Shown piece by piece: positions 45,229 through 54,172 of a stretch of 64,000 nt of DNA. A program made the translations under genes and the position numbers. Source of the DNA: Aromatoleum tolulyticum (GTDB taxonomy: Bacteria; Pseudomonadota; Gammaproteobacteria; Burkholderiales; Rhodocyclaceae); contig NZ_FTMD01000004.1 of assembly GCF_900156155.1 (NCBI RefSeq), positions 186,001 through 250,000 on the forward strand. Reading direction: 5' to 3'. Every line of letters begins with the position of its first letter. The first letter of the stretch is position 1. The notes beneath the pieces were generated by a model. The model had not been told where the DNA came from, made no database searches, and saw nothing but the letters and a program-made list of their open reading frames with translations.

Positions 45229-47166
45229 TCAAAGAGGCTTCACCGACGCTTCCACGAGGGTTGCGTCGAATCGTTCGATCAGTTCGCGCACGAAAGGATC
45301 GCTTTCGAGGGCCGCGACCGCCTCGGCATGGCGCGCACGGCGGTCGGCCTCGTCGCGTTGCGCGGGCGTCTCGCCCTCGATCGCGCCGACGGCGGTCCGC
45401 AGCCGCAGCGGCGCCCCGTACAGGGATGCGAGCTGGTCCTGGATGCGCTCGACCACGCCCGGGTTCATGTCGAGGAGATGGCGGTGGGCGTTCGACAGGC
45501 GCAGGTCGATCACGCCGTCGGCGAAGCCCAGCCACTCGCAGTGCTGGGCGAATTCGCGCACGAGGCCGCCGAGTCCGAGACGACGGATGAGGCCGTGCCA
45601 GTTGCCTGCGGCGAAGTCCGCTGCAGCGTCGCCGTCGCCGTCACCGCCGGACGCGGGCGCAGCCGGCGCAGGTCGTGCCGCGGCCGGAGGCGGCGCGGCC
45701 TCGCCCGGGGGCTCGGACCGTAGCGCGGCCGGTTCGGCGCTCTGGCCGGCAAAGGCTTCGGGGGGAAGATCCTCCCACGGCGGCACCGAGTTGGAGGGCT
45801 CCGGACGGGCTTCCGCCGCGGCGCTTGGCGCGGCCGGGGCCGGGCGTTGCACGGGTTCGGCCGCCGGGGCGCGGGCTGGCGGCTCCGGCACGGACGCCGG
45901 CACAGCGGAAGTCGCAGGCGTGACGGCCGCTGTCGGGGCCGCGGCAGCGGGCTGGGCGGGCTGGGCGCTTGCGTTGCCGGGAGCGGGGCGCGGAGCGGCT
46001 GCAGGTCGCGGGGCCGCGGGCGGCAGGCTGCGTGCGACGCCCCCTCCCCCGCCGGCGGCTGCGGGGCTGCCGAGGGCCGGCGGCTGGTCGGGGCGGAACG
46101 CGTGCAGGCGCAGCAGCGTCATCGTGAAGCCGGCGTAGTCGTCCGGCGCCAGCGGCAGCTCGTCGCGGCCGTGGATCGCGATCTGGTAAGCGAGCTGGAG
46201 GAATTCGGCGTCGAAGAGCTCTGTGTAGGGCGACACGCGCTGGCGCTCGGCCTCGTCGGCAATCGCGGCGGGGGCGAACTGCGCCAGGGCGACGCGATGC
46301 AGCAGGGATGCAAGGGCCTGCAGCGCGGCGTCGAACGAGAGGCTGCGCGCTTCCATGCGGTCGGCGACCGCCAGCAGCGCCGCGACGTCGGCTGCAGCGA
46401 GCGCGTCGAGCACGGCATACAGGTGGTCGTCGCCGACCGTGCCGAGCATGTGGGTGACCTGTTCTTCCTCGATCTTGCCCGAGCCGTGGGCGATGGCCTG
46501 GTCGAGCAGCGACAGCGCGTCGCGCATCGAGCCGTTGGCGGCCTTGGCGAGGTGGCGCAGCGCCGGGGTCTCGCAGGGGATGGCCTCGGCCGCGAGGATG
46601 CGCGACAGATGCTCGACGATGTGGCCCGGCGGCATCTGCTTGAGGTTGAACTGCAGGCAGCGCGACAGCACCGTGACCGGGATCTTCTGCGGGTCGGTGG
46701 TCGCGAGGATGAACTTGACGTGCTCGGGCGGCTCTTCGAGGGTCTTCAGCATCGCGTTGAAGGCATGCCCGGTGAGCATGTGCACTTCGTCGATCATGTA
46801 GACCTTGTAGCGGCCCTGCACCGGCGCGTACACGGCCTTGTCGAGCAACGCGGCCATGTCCTCGACGCCGCGGTTCGACGCCGCGTCCATCTCGACATAG
46901 TCGGGGAAGCGGTCGGCGTCGATCGCCTGGCAGGCGGCGCACTGGTTGCAGGGCTCGGGCGTGACGCCGGTCTCGCAGTTCAGCGCCTTGGCGAGGATGC
47001 GCGAGATCGTCGTCTTGCCGACGCCGCGCGTGCCGGTGAACAGCCAGGCGTGATGCAGCCGGCCGGTCGCGAGCGCATGGCTGAGCGCGCGGACGACATG
47101 CTCCTGGCCGACCAGTGTCGCAAAGGATTTCGGCCGCCACTTGCGGGCGAGAACTTGATAGCTCAT
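45229..47166 (-). CDS. dnaX: DNA polymerase III subunits gamma/tau
   Basis: The 645-residue clamp-loader ATPase carries Walker A GTRGVGKT (45-52), a zinc module with Cys64, Cys73, Cys76 and Cys79, the DEVHML Walker B and the [16 protein letters not shown] sensor-1/arginine-finger region. Domain III ends near residue 370, followed by a long Pro/Ala-rich linker (~375-520) and the tau-specific C-terminal part. I saw no A-rich slippery sequence like that of E. coli, so gamma may not be produced by frameshifting. The ATG at 47166 gives the standard start [14 protein letters not shown]. First gene of dnaX-ybaB-recR. Confidence 0.96.
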   Translation of the reverse strand: MSYQVLARKWRPKSFATLVGQEHVVRALSHALATGRLHHAWLFTGTRGVGKTTISRILAKALNCETGVTPEPCNQCAACQAIDADRFPDYVEMDAASNRGVEDMAALLDKAVYAPVQGRYKVYMIDEVHMLTGHAFNAMLKTLEEPPEHVKFILATTDPQKIPVTVLSRCLQFNLKQMPPGHIVEHLSRILAAEAIPCETPALRHLAKAANGSMRDALSLLDQAIAHGSGKIEEEQVTHMLGTVGDDHLYAVLDALAAADVAALLAVADRMEARSLSFDAALQALASLLHRVALAQFAPAAIADEAERQRVSPYTELFDAEFLQLAYQIAIHGRDELPLAPDDYAGFTMTLLRLHAFRPDQPPALGSPAAAGGGGGVARSLPPAAPRPAAAPRPAPGNASAQPAQPAAAAPTAAVTPATSAVPASVPEPPARAPAAEPVQRPAPAAPSAAAEARPEPSNSVPPWEDLPPEAFAGQSAEPAALRSEPPGEAAPPPAAARPAPAAPASGGDGDGDAAADFAAGNWHGLIRRLGLGGLVREFAQHCEWLGFADGVIDLRLSNAHRHLLDMNPGVVERIQDQLASLYGAPLRLRTAVGAIEGETPAQRDEADRRARHAEAVAALESDPFVRELIERFDATLVEASVKPL

Positions 47167-47465
47167 GGCGCGGAATTCTAACAGAGCGCCGGCCGCGCTC
47201 CCGGGACGATTGCGGCGGTCGATACATCGCAACAATCGTGCTCCGCGCCGGATCCGAATGCTGCGATCGAAATTCCCGGCCGGTGCCTGCAGCGCCCACC
47301 GGCGACGCGGCGATGGTGATCGAGGACGGGCTGCTCCGGGCGCGGGGCGCGCGTGGCGCCTGCGCGAACGTGATCTATCCTTTGTAGGTCGAGGCATGTG
47401 AGCAGGAAGCCTCCGCCCGGGAGGGCGCACCGCAGCACCGGCATGCCGGCGAGGAGGACCGACAT

Positions 47466-48644
47466 ATGGCTGAAGGATATCGGAATCAACCGCACTGGCC
47501 CCTGGACACGGGGACGTCGCAGCGGACCTCCGGCACCGGCGGCATGGAACTGCTGGCCGAACTGCTGCGGGAGGCCGACGTCCGCCTCGGCGGGGAGCGC
47601 CCGTGGGACATGCGCCTGCACCGGCCCGAGGCCGCCGACCGCATCCTGCTGCACGGCAGCCTGGGACTGGGTGAGAGCTACATGGACGGGGACTGGGACG
47701 CCCCGGCGGTCGACGAGATGATCCACCGCATCATTCGCGCCCGCCTCGACCGCAAGGTGCGTTCGCCGAAGTTCCTGTGGCACGCGCTGCGCACGCATCT
47801 CGTGAATCTGCAGAATCCGCGCCGGGCAAAGTGCGTCGGCGAGGTGCATTACGATCTCGGCAATGACTTCTTCGAGGCGATGCTCGACGCCAGCATGGCC
47901 TACACCTGCGGCTACTGGGCCGATGCGGACGATCTGGCGGCGGCGCAGACGGCGAAGCTCGACCTCGTGTGCCGCAAGCTCGGCCTGCAGCCCGGGATGC
48001 GCCTGCTCGACATCGGCTGCGGCTGGGGCAGCCTGATGAAGTTCGCGGCCGAACGCTACGGTGCGCGCTGCGTGGGACTGACGATCTCGAAGGCGCAGGC
48101 CGATCACGCTCGCGCGCGCTGCACCGGGTTGCCGGTGGAGGTCCGCCTGATGGACTTCCGCGACATCGACGAGCCTTTCGACCGCATCGCCAGCCTCGGC
48201 ATGTTCGAACACGTCGGCCGCCGCAACCTGCGCACCTACTTCGAGGTCGTGCGCCGCTGCCTGCGGCCCGGCGGACTCTTCCTGCTGCACACGATAGGCA
48301 ACAACTCCCCCTCCGCGCACACCGATCCGTGGATCGACCGCTACATTTTCCCCAACGGCGACCTGCCCGCGTTGAGGCAGATCGCGCGGGCGGTCGAACA
48401 CCTTTTCGTCATCGAGGATGTGCATAACTTCGGCGCCGACTACGACCGCACGCTGATGGCCTGGGATCGGCGCTTCGAAGCCGCGTGGCCGCGCTTCGCA
48501 GACCGCTACGGCGAGCGCTTCCACCGCATGTGGTCCTATTATCTGCGGGTGTGCGCGGGCGCCTTCCGGGCACGCGATCTGCAGGTGTGGCAGATCGTGC
48601 TGTCGCCCGACGGCGTGCCGGGCGGCTACCGGCGGCCGTCCTGA
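47466..48644 (+). CDS. cfa: Cyclopropane-fatty-acyl-phospholipid synthase
   Basis: The 392-residue SAM-dependent methyltransferase adds a methylene bridge to unsaturated acyl chains of membrane lipids. The SAM motif LLDIGCGWGSLMKFAAERYG (~179-198) is complete, as are VHYDLGNDFFEAMLD, YTCGYW and GMFEHVGRRNLRTYF, all family hallmarks. An AGGAGG site sits eight bases before the ATG at 47466. It stands alone, convergent with the patatin gene. Such enzymes usually act on entry to stationary phase; no regulatory site is evident in the 299 bases upstream. Confidence 0.93.
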   Translation: MAEGYRNQPHWPLDTGTSQRTSGTGGMELLAELLREADVRLGGERPWDMRLHRPEAADRILLHGSLGLGESYMDGDWDAPAVDEMIHRIIRARLDRKVRSPKFLWHALRTHLVNLQNPRRAKCVGEVHYDLGNDFFEAMLDASMAYTCGYWADADDLAAAQTAKLDLVCRKLGLQPGMRLLDIGCGWGSLMKFAAERYGARCVGLTISKAQADHARARCTGLPVEVRLMDFRDIDEPFDRIASLGMFEHVGRRNLRTYFEVVRRCLRPGGLFLLHTIGNNSPSAHTDPWIDRYIFPNGDLPALRQIARAVEHLFVIEDVHNFGADYDRTLMAWDRRFEAAWPRFADRYGERFHRMWSYYLRVCAGAFRARDLQVWQIVLSPDGVPGGYRRPS

Positions 48645-48675
48645 GCCGGCCGTGCGGACGGGCCGCCGGGATGTC

Positions 48676-50889
48676 TCACGGCTGCCCGAGCTGCAGGTAG
48701 TAGCGCACGTCGCCGACTTCGGGCGAGTAGCTCGCGCCGACGTAGATCGGACCGATGGCGGTATCCGCGCCGAGGAACAGCGAATACGCGCGATGCCGGC
48801 CGGGATCGGGCGTGAGCGAGGTGCCGTAGTTGCGCAGTTCGGCCCACTCGGCGGTCGCGCCGGCGTACACGCCGCGCCCGAGCGTGTCGGGCAGGCGGGT
48901 GATCTGGCGGTAGTAGGCGGCGCTCACGAGCGCCACCTGGTCGGCGGCGAGTTCGCCGTAACGGTAGCCGGACAGGCGGAAGGGGCCGCCCAGCAGCGTG
49001 CGGCCGACTTCGGGCAGGTCGCGGTCGGGGCTGCCGGCGAGCAGCGCACGCATGCGCCACACGTTGGGGCCGAAGGAGGTCGCGGCGTCGCCGTCGAGCT
49101 CGGTGAAGAAGTAGCGCTGGTCGGCGCCGAAGATCGGCGAGTGCAGCTCCGCGCGCAGCCGGGCGGCGTAGCCGCGGCGCGGGAAGAAGGGGCTGTCGAG
49201 GCGGTCGATGGTGGCGGTGCCATGCACCCAGCCGTCCTCGATGAGGCGTTCGGGGTAGAGCTCCGGACCGGCGGTGACTTCCGAACTGCGTCGGCCGCGC
49301 CGCCAGCCGGCACGCAGTTCGCCCCACATGCCGACCTCGTAGCCGGCGTCGAGGCCGATCAGGCCGCCCTTCTCCTTGTTCTCGGACAGCTTGCGCCCAT
49401 CGACGAAGACCGGCAGCACTCGGTTGAAGAGCTCGACGGACGGCGCGACGAACCAGCCGCTGTCGAGGTCGAGCGGCTGGAACAGCTCGCTGCGGATGCG
49501 GTTCGTGGTGCCGAGCTGCAGGTCGGTGTCCCAGCGCCCGCCGCGGGTGTTGAGCCAGCGGCGCGAGAAGCCGGCGTAGAGGCCGACCTGGGAGCCGCCT
49601 TCGAAGTCGGCCGCGAGGCCGCCGCCGAAGCGCAGCAGGTTGGGCCCCGAAGCCTTTTCGTCGGCATCGAGCTGCACCGTGGCGCGCGGCCCGTCGTGCA
49701 ACACGCTGTAGCGCAGGCGGTCGAAGTCGCCGCGCTCGTAGATGCGGGCGATGTCCTGCTCGAGCTTCTGGGGGTCGAGCGCTTCGCCGGTCTTCTGCGT
49801 GAGCGTGGCGCCGAACAGGCGTTCGGGCACGAACTTGAGGCCTTCGACCTTGATGTCGGCGACGACGGGGGCGCGCTTGTGCCAGCGGAACTGGCGCAGT
49901 GTCTGCCACTTCGCGTAGCTGTCCTCGTCGACGCTGAAGCGCGCGAGCGAGGCGGACTGGCGCAGCGCGGCCTCGGTGCCGTAGGGGATGGTCTCGAGCA
50001 CGCGCTCGAAGTCGCGCGAGGTGATGCCGGGCAGCTCGACCTGGATCAGGGCGTCGTCCGGACCCAGGCGCGCGAGCTGCTGGCGCACGTTCTGTTCGAG
50101 GGCGAGGTTGATCGCCTGCAGCGCGATGTCGGTCGCGGAACGCAGGCGCTCGCGCGCGTGCGGCGGCGTGCCGAGGTTCACGGCGATGACGCGCCCGCCG
50201 CACAGCTCGCGGCCGATGTCGACCGGGAGGTTCATGACGAGACCGCCGTCGACGAGCAGGCGCTTGTCGTTCTCGATCGGCAGGAACACGCCGGGCACGG
50301 CCATGCTCGCGCGCATCGCGCGCCACAGCGGCCCCTTGTCGAGCAGCACGAGTTCGCCGGTCTCGAGGTCGGTGGCGACGGCGCGGTACGGCAGCGCGAG
50401 GCTGTCGAAGGTGTCGAGCACTTCGGCGTCACCGGCGAGCCGCGTGAGGAAGCGGTCCATCGCCTGGCCCGAGATCGCGCTCTGCGGCAGCAACAGGGCA
50501 CCGTCACCGTAGCCCAGCGTGATCGCGGAGCGGTTGCGCGCAGCGTCCTGCTTGTCGCGGAAGGGCTGGTCCTCGCGCGGCACGCTGCTGGAGAACATGT
50601 TCACCCAGTCGACGGCGTGGATCTCGCGCACCATGTCGCCCAGCTCCATCCCCGCTGCGTAGGCGCCGCCGACGATCGCGCCCATCGAGGTGCCGACGAT
50701 GCAATCGACCGGGATGCGCATGTCCTCGAGCACCTTCAGCACGCCGACGTGGGCGATGCCGCGCGCGCCGCCGCCCGACAGCACGAGGGCGACGCCCTGC
50801 GGCGGCGACCCGGATGTTTCGGCGCTCGCGGGCGCGGCGGCGAGGCCGGCCAGGCACAGCAGGGAAAGGACGAAGGGACGCAGTTTCAA
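48676..50889 (-). CDS. Patatin-like phospholipase autotransporter (type Vd, PlpD-like)
   Basis: From a TTG at 50889 the product has 737 residues, close to Pseudomonas PlpD. After a signal peptide (LSLLCLAGLAAAPASA) comes a patatin lipase domain (~30-320) with the oxyanion loop SGGGARGIAHVG, nucleophile Ser68 in GTSMG and the catalytic Asp in DGGLVMNLPVD. A single POTRA-type repeat (~355-425) and a C-terminal Omp85 barrel (~430-737) follow. The lipase is thus exported through its own barrel and may be released from or held at the surface. The start codon is uncertain because no ATG lies between the signal peptide and the upstream stop-free region. It lies next to the SRP RNA gene. Confidence 0.86.
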   Translation of the reverse strand: MKLRPFVLSLLCLAGLAAAPASAETSGSPPQGVALVLSGGGARGIAHVGVLKVLEDMRIPVDCIVGTSMGAIVGGAYAAGMELGDMVREIHAVDWVNMFSSSVPREDQPFRDKQDAARNRSAITLGYGDGALLLPQSAISGQAMDRFLTRLAGDAEVLDTFDSLALPYRAVATDLETGELVLLDKGPLWRAMRASMAVPGVFLPIENDKRLLVDGGLVMNLPVDIGRELCGGRVIAVNLGTPPHARERLRSATDIALQAINLALEQNVRQQLARLGPDDALIQVELPGITSRDFERVLETIPYGTEAALRQSASLARFSVDEDSYAKWQTLRQFRWHKRAPVVADIKVEGLKFVPERLFGATLTQKTGEALDPQKLEQDIARIYERGDFDRLRYSVLHDGPRATVQLDADEKASGPNLLRFGGGLAADFEGGSQVGLYAGFSRRWLNTRGGRWDTDLQLGTTNRIRSELFQPLDLDSGWFVAPSVELFNRVLPVFVDGRKLSENKEKGGLIGLDAGYEVGMWGELRAGWRRGRRSSEVTAGPELYPERLIEDGWVHGTATIDRLDSPFFPRRGYAARLRAELHSPIFGADQRYFFTELDGDAATSFGPNVWRMRALLAGSPDRDLPEVGRTLLGGPFRLSGYRYGELAADQVALVSAAYYRQITRLPDTLGRGVYAGATAEWAELRNYGTSLTPDPGRHRAYSLFLGADTAIGPIYVGASYSPEVGDVRYYLQLGQP

Positions 50890-50987
50890 GCGCGTGCTCG
50901 GTGAGTGCTCAGTGAGGGGACGGACCGAAGATAGCGCAAGACCGCGGGGCGTGCGTAACGGAAGTCCCGCAAGGAGGCACAAAATGA

Positions 50988-51017
50988 AACGGGCGCCCCG
51001 TTTCCGGAGCGCCCGTT
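50988..51017 (-). terminator. Terminator of the SRP RNA gene
   Basis: On the minus strand AACGGGCGC pairs with GCGCCCGTT (51009-51017 and 50988-50996), followed by TCATTTTG. It lies 11 bases after the 3' end of the SRP RNA. Confidence 0.7.
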
Positions 51018-51028
51018 CGCGAATCAGG

Positions 51029-51128
<100 letters not shown>

Positions 51129-51197
51129 GGGGCGCATTGTAGCAGCTTATGCCGCCGCTGCACGCGCCCCTTGATGCAATGCGCAATGCGCGGCGGT

Positions 51198-52886
51198 TCA
51201 GCCCTTGAGCTCGGGGAAGTCTTCCTCGAAGAACTCCAGCGCGCCGCGCACGGAGCCGTCCTTGCCTTCCTCGCTCTTGCGCAGCTCGACGCGGCGGATC
51301 TTGCCGGAGATGGTCTTCGGCAGGTCCGAGAACTCGAGGCGGCGGATGCGCTTGTACGGGGCGAGCTTGTCGCGCGTGAAGGCGAAGATGTCCTTCGCGA
51401 GTTCCTTCGACGGCTCGAAGCCGGCGGCGAGGATCACGTAGGCCTTCGGCACGGCCAGACGCACTGGATCCGGGCTCGGGACGACGGCGGCTTCGGCCAC
51501 CGCCGGATGCTCGATCAGCACCGATTCGAGCTCGAACGGGCTGATGCGGTAATCGGAAGCCTTGAACACGTCGTCGGCGCGGCCGACGTAGGTGATGTAG
51601 CCTTCCTCGTCGATGCTCGCGACGTCGCCGGTGCGGTAGTGGCCGTCACGCATGACTTCGGCGGTCTTGGCTTCGTCGCCGGCGTAGCCCAGCATCAGGC
51701 CCAGCGGGCGCTTGGCGAGGACGAGGCTGATTTCGCCCTCTTCCACCGGCTTGCTGTCGGCGTCGAGCAGCGCGATCGTGTAGCCGGGCAGCGGGCGCCC
51801 CATCGAGCCGGGCTTCAGGCGCTGGCCGGGCGTGTTGCCGATCTGCGCAGTGGTCTCGGTCTGGCCGAAGCCGTCGCGGATCGTGATGCCCCAGGCCTTC
51901 TTCACCTGCTCGATGACTTCGGGGTTGAGCGGTTCGCCCGCGCCGATGAGTTCGCGCAGATTGGTCTTCACCGAGGCGAGATCCTGCTGGATCAGCATGC
52001 GCCACACGGTCGGCGGCGCGCACATGGTGGTGATCTCGTACTTCACGAGCACGTCGAGCAGCGCCTTGGCGTTGAAGCGGTTGTAGTTGTACAGGAACAC
52101 ACAGGCACCGGCGTTCCACGGTGCGAAGAAGCAGCTCCAGGCGTGCTTGGCCCAGCCCGGCGAGCTGATGTTCATGTGGCGGTCGTTGGGCTGCAGGCCG
52201 ATCCAGTACATCGTCGACAGGTGGCCGACCGGGTAGGACTGGTGGCTGTGCTGGACGAGCTTGGGCTTGGAGGTGGTGCCGGAGGTGAAGTACAGCAGCA
52301 GCGGGTCGGTGACCTTGGTGACGCCCGACGGCGCAAACTCGGGCGAAGCCTGGTAGGCATCCTCGAACGAGAGCCAGCCGGCGGTCGCACCGCCGACGCT
52401 GACGCGCGTGTAGCTGCCGGCGAGGTCGGCGAACTTGTCGGTGTGGGCCTTGCCGATCACGACGTGCTTGACCTGGCCGCGCTCGAGGCGATCGAGCAGG
52501 TCGTCCGGGGTCAGCAGCGTGGTCGCGGGGATCACGACGGCGCCGAGCTTGATCGCGGCGAGCATGGTTTCCCACAGCGGCACTTCGTTGCCGAGCATGA
52601 TCAGGATGCGGTCGCCGCGCGCGACGCCCTGCTCGCGCAGCCAGTTGGCGACGCGGTTCGAGCGCGCGGACATCTCGGCGAAGGAGAGCCTGGATTCGCG
52701 GCCGTCTTCCTCGACGATCCACAGCGCGGGCTGCTCGTTGCCCTTGGCCATGGCGTCGAAGTAGTCGAGCGCCCAGTTGAACTCGGTAAGCTGCGGCCAC
52801 TGGAAACCGGCGTACGCGGTGGCGTAGTCGGTGCGGTTGGCCAGCAGGAAGTCGCGCGCTTTCAGAAACTCGGCAACTGCAGTCAT
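51198..52886 (-). CDS. AMP-forming acyl-CoA synthetase (ACSM/acetyl-CoA-synthetase-like)
   Basis: The 562-residue enzyme activates a carboxylic acid with ATP and CoA. Motifs: LLYFTSGTTSKPKLVQHSH (ATP loop), DGFGQTETT (A5), GHYRTGDVASIDEEGYITYVGRADDVFKASDYRISP (A7-A8) and PKTISGKIRRVEL with the catalytic lysine. The sequence style matches medium-chain acyl/aryl (ACSM) synthetases rather than FadD. GGAAAGGAGAGGAA precedes the ATG at 52886. It stands alone with a MerR-type palindrome about 170 bases upstream. Substrates could be medium-chain, branched or aromatic acids. Confidence 0.9.
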   Translation of the reverse strand: MTAVAEFLKARDFLLANRTDYATAYAGFQWPQLTEFNWALDYFDAMAKGNEQPALWIVEEDGRESRLSFAEMSARSNRVANWLREQGVARGDRILIMLGNEVPLWETMLAAIKLGAVVIPATTLLTPDDLLDRLERGQVKHVVIGKAHTDKFADLAGSYTRVSVGGATAGWLSFEDAYQASPEFAPSGVTKVTDPLLLYFTSGTTSKPKLVQHSHQSYPVGHLSTMYWIGLQPNDRHMNISSPGWAKHAWSCFFAPWNAGACVFLYNYNRFNAKALLDVLVKYEITTMCAPPTVWRMLIQQDLASVKTNLRELIGAGEPLNPEVIEQVKKAWGITIRDGFGQTETTAQIGNTPGQRLKPGSMGRPLPGYTIALLDADSKPVEEGEISLVLAKRPLGLMLGYAGDEAKTAEVMRDGHYRTGDVASIDEEGYITYVGRADDVFKASDYRISPFELESVLIEHPAVAEAAVVPSPDPVRLAVPKAYVILAAGFEPSKELAKDIFAFTRDKLAPYKRIRRLEFSDLPKTISGKIRRVELRKSEEGKDGSVRGALEFFEEDFPELKG

Positions 52887-53216
52887 TTCCTCTCCTTTCC
52901 CAGAAGCGGCACGCCGGACAGCCGTCCGCCGCGCCAGTTGTACGCCCGCTTGCCGCCGCCCCCGACGATGCTGCCGGGACCGCGTGCCGCAGACGACTTT
53001 GATTGGCTCGCAGCGCCCTGGTCGGACGCCGGGCGGTATTTTGACGTTGACGTAAACGTCATGCAACCATGCTTCGCGGTGGTACTGCCCAATTTGGCCG
53101 TCGACGGGGGAATCGCTCGAGGACCTGCGCGGCACGACACCGGCGGACCGCCGCGCCGGGCGTGTGCACGCGAGTGGCCGGGCCGGTGCCCGAGGGGCGC
53201 CTGAGGCGCCCGCGGC
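52887..53216. other. 330-base intergenic region between acyl-CoA synthetase and SdiA-regulated gene
   Basis: The stretch contains one clear signal, the inverted repeat at 53048-53061. Otherwise I see no RNA gene, coding frame with a start signal, or terminator. Confidence 0.6.
53048..53061. promoter_or_regulatory. MerR-type (LiuR-like) palindrome upstream of the acyl-CoA synthetase
   Basis: TGACGT-aa-ACGTCA is a perfect inverted repeat about 160-175 bases upstream of the synthetase start, with a further TTGACG half immediately beside it (53041-53046). MerR-family regulators of branched-chain and fatty-acid degradation (LiuR) bind palindromes with an ACGT-centred half-site, so control by such a factor is plausible. 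Confidence 0.4.
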
Positions 53217-54143
53217 TCAGGATTTCTTGCGCAGCATGTAGAAGAGGTTGGGCTCGCTCACGATGTAGATGTTGCCGGCCGCGTCCATCGTCACGCCTTC
53301 GGGCGAGGGCGCGTCATGCGCGAGGCCCGAGCGCCGGCCCGAAAGCGGCCGCGAGCTCACGAAGCGGCCGTCGCCATCGAGCTCGACGAGCTCCTTCGAT
53401 TCCTCGCTCAGCAGCACGAGGTGGCCGGTCTTCGGGTCGAAGCAGACGTCGGCGAGGTCGCCCGTGGACACCTCCCGGTCGATCCAGTCGGTGTGATCCT
53501 GCAGGGCCAGCTGCAGCCGGCCTCCGAGCGAGGCGGCGACGCCGTCCACCTCGAACAGCTGGCGCGGGTCGCGCTCCTTGGCGATGAAGACGCGGTCGCC
53601 GGCCGCATCGTAGGCGAGCCCCTCGAAGCCCTTGTTGCCGCGATGCATGTTCAGGCCGAGGGTGAGGAAGGGCGATCCTTTCGCGGCTATCGTGCCCGAC
53701 TGCGCCGGGATGTCGACGAAGTTGAGGCGCTGCAGGGTTTCGTTGGTGATCGCGATGCGCCCGTTGCCCATGTAGGCGATCGCTTCGGTGTCGTCGAAGC
53801 CTTCCAGGCGGTAGCGCTCGAGCACGTCGCCATTGCGGCTCAGGGCAACGACCTCGGCCGGCCCGTCGTTGCTGATCGCGAGCAGGCGGTCGCGGTCGAA
53901 GTCGTAGGTGATGCCGGACAGTTCGGCGGCGCCGGGGATCGGTTTCGCGTCGATGACGACTTCGTAGTCCTGCAGCGAGATTGCCCGAGTCGCCGCATGC
54001 TGCCGGGCCGCAGCCTGCGAGGTGGTCTTCTGTCCCCAGTGCAGCTCGTGGTTCGCGACACCTGCGACCGCAAGCGCGGAGATCAGCGCCAGACCATACA
54101 GGCGTCTGCGGGTATAACGTGCGGCACGGTCGATTCCGGGCAT
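53217..54143 (-). CDS. SdiA-regulated-domain (YjiK-like) membrane-anchored protein
   Basis: The 308-residue protein has an N-terminal signal anchor (LYGLALISALAVAGVANHEL, ~17-36) and then a beta-propeller of the SdiA-regulated family, visible as repeated blades such as ELSGITYDFDRDRLLAISNDG, GFEGLAYDAAGDRVFIAKERD and PSPEGVTMDAAGNIYIVSEPN. It is most likely periplasmic. The function of the family is not established; phytase-like or esterase-like propellers are relatives. AGGAGG lies five bases before the ATG at 54143. It follows the ArnT-like gene by 29 bases on the same strand, so the two may act on the same envelope component. Confidence 0.82.
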   Translation of the reverse strand: MPGIDRAARYTRRRLYGLALISALAVAGVANHELHWGQKTTSQAAARQHAATRAISLQDYEVVIDAKPIPGAAELSGITYDFDRDRLLAISNDGPAEVVALSRNGDVLERYRLEGFDDTEAIAYMGNGRIAITNETLQRLNFVDIPAQSGTIAAKGSPFLTLGLNMHRGNKGFEGLAYDAAGDRVFIAKERDPRQLFEVDGVAASLGGRLQLALQDHTDWIDREVSTGDLADVCFDPKTGHLVLLSEESKELVELDGDGRFVSSRPLSGRRSGLAHDAPSPEGVTMDAAGNIYIVSEPNLFYMLRKKS

Positions 54144-54172
54144 CCTGGCCTCCTGGTCCTTGTTGTTCTGAT

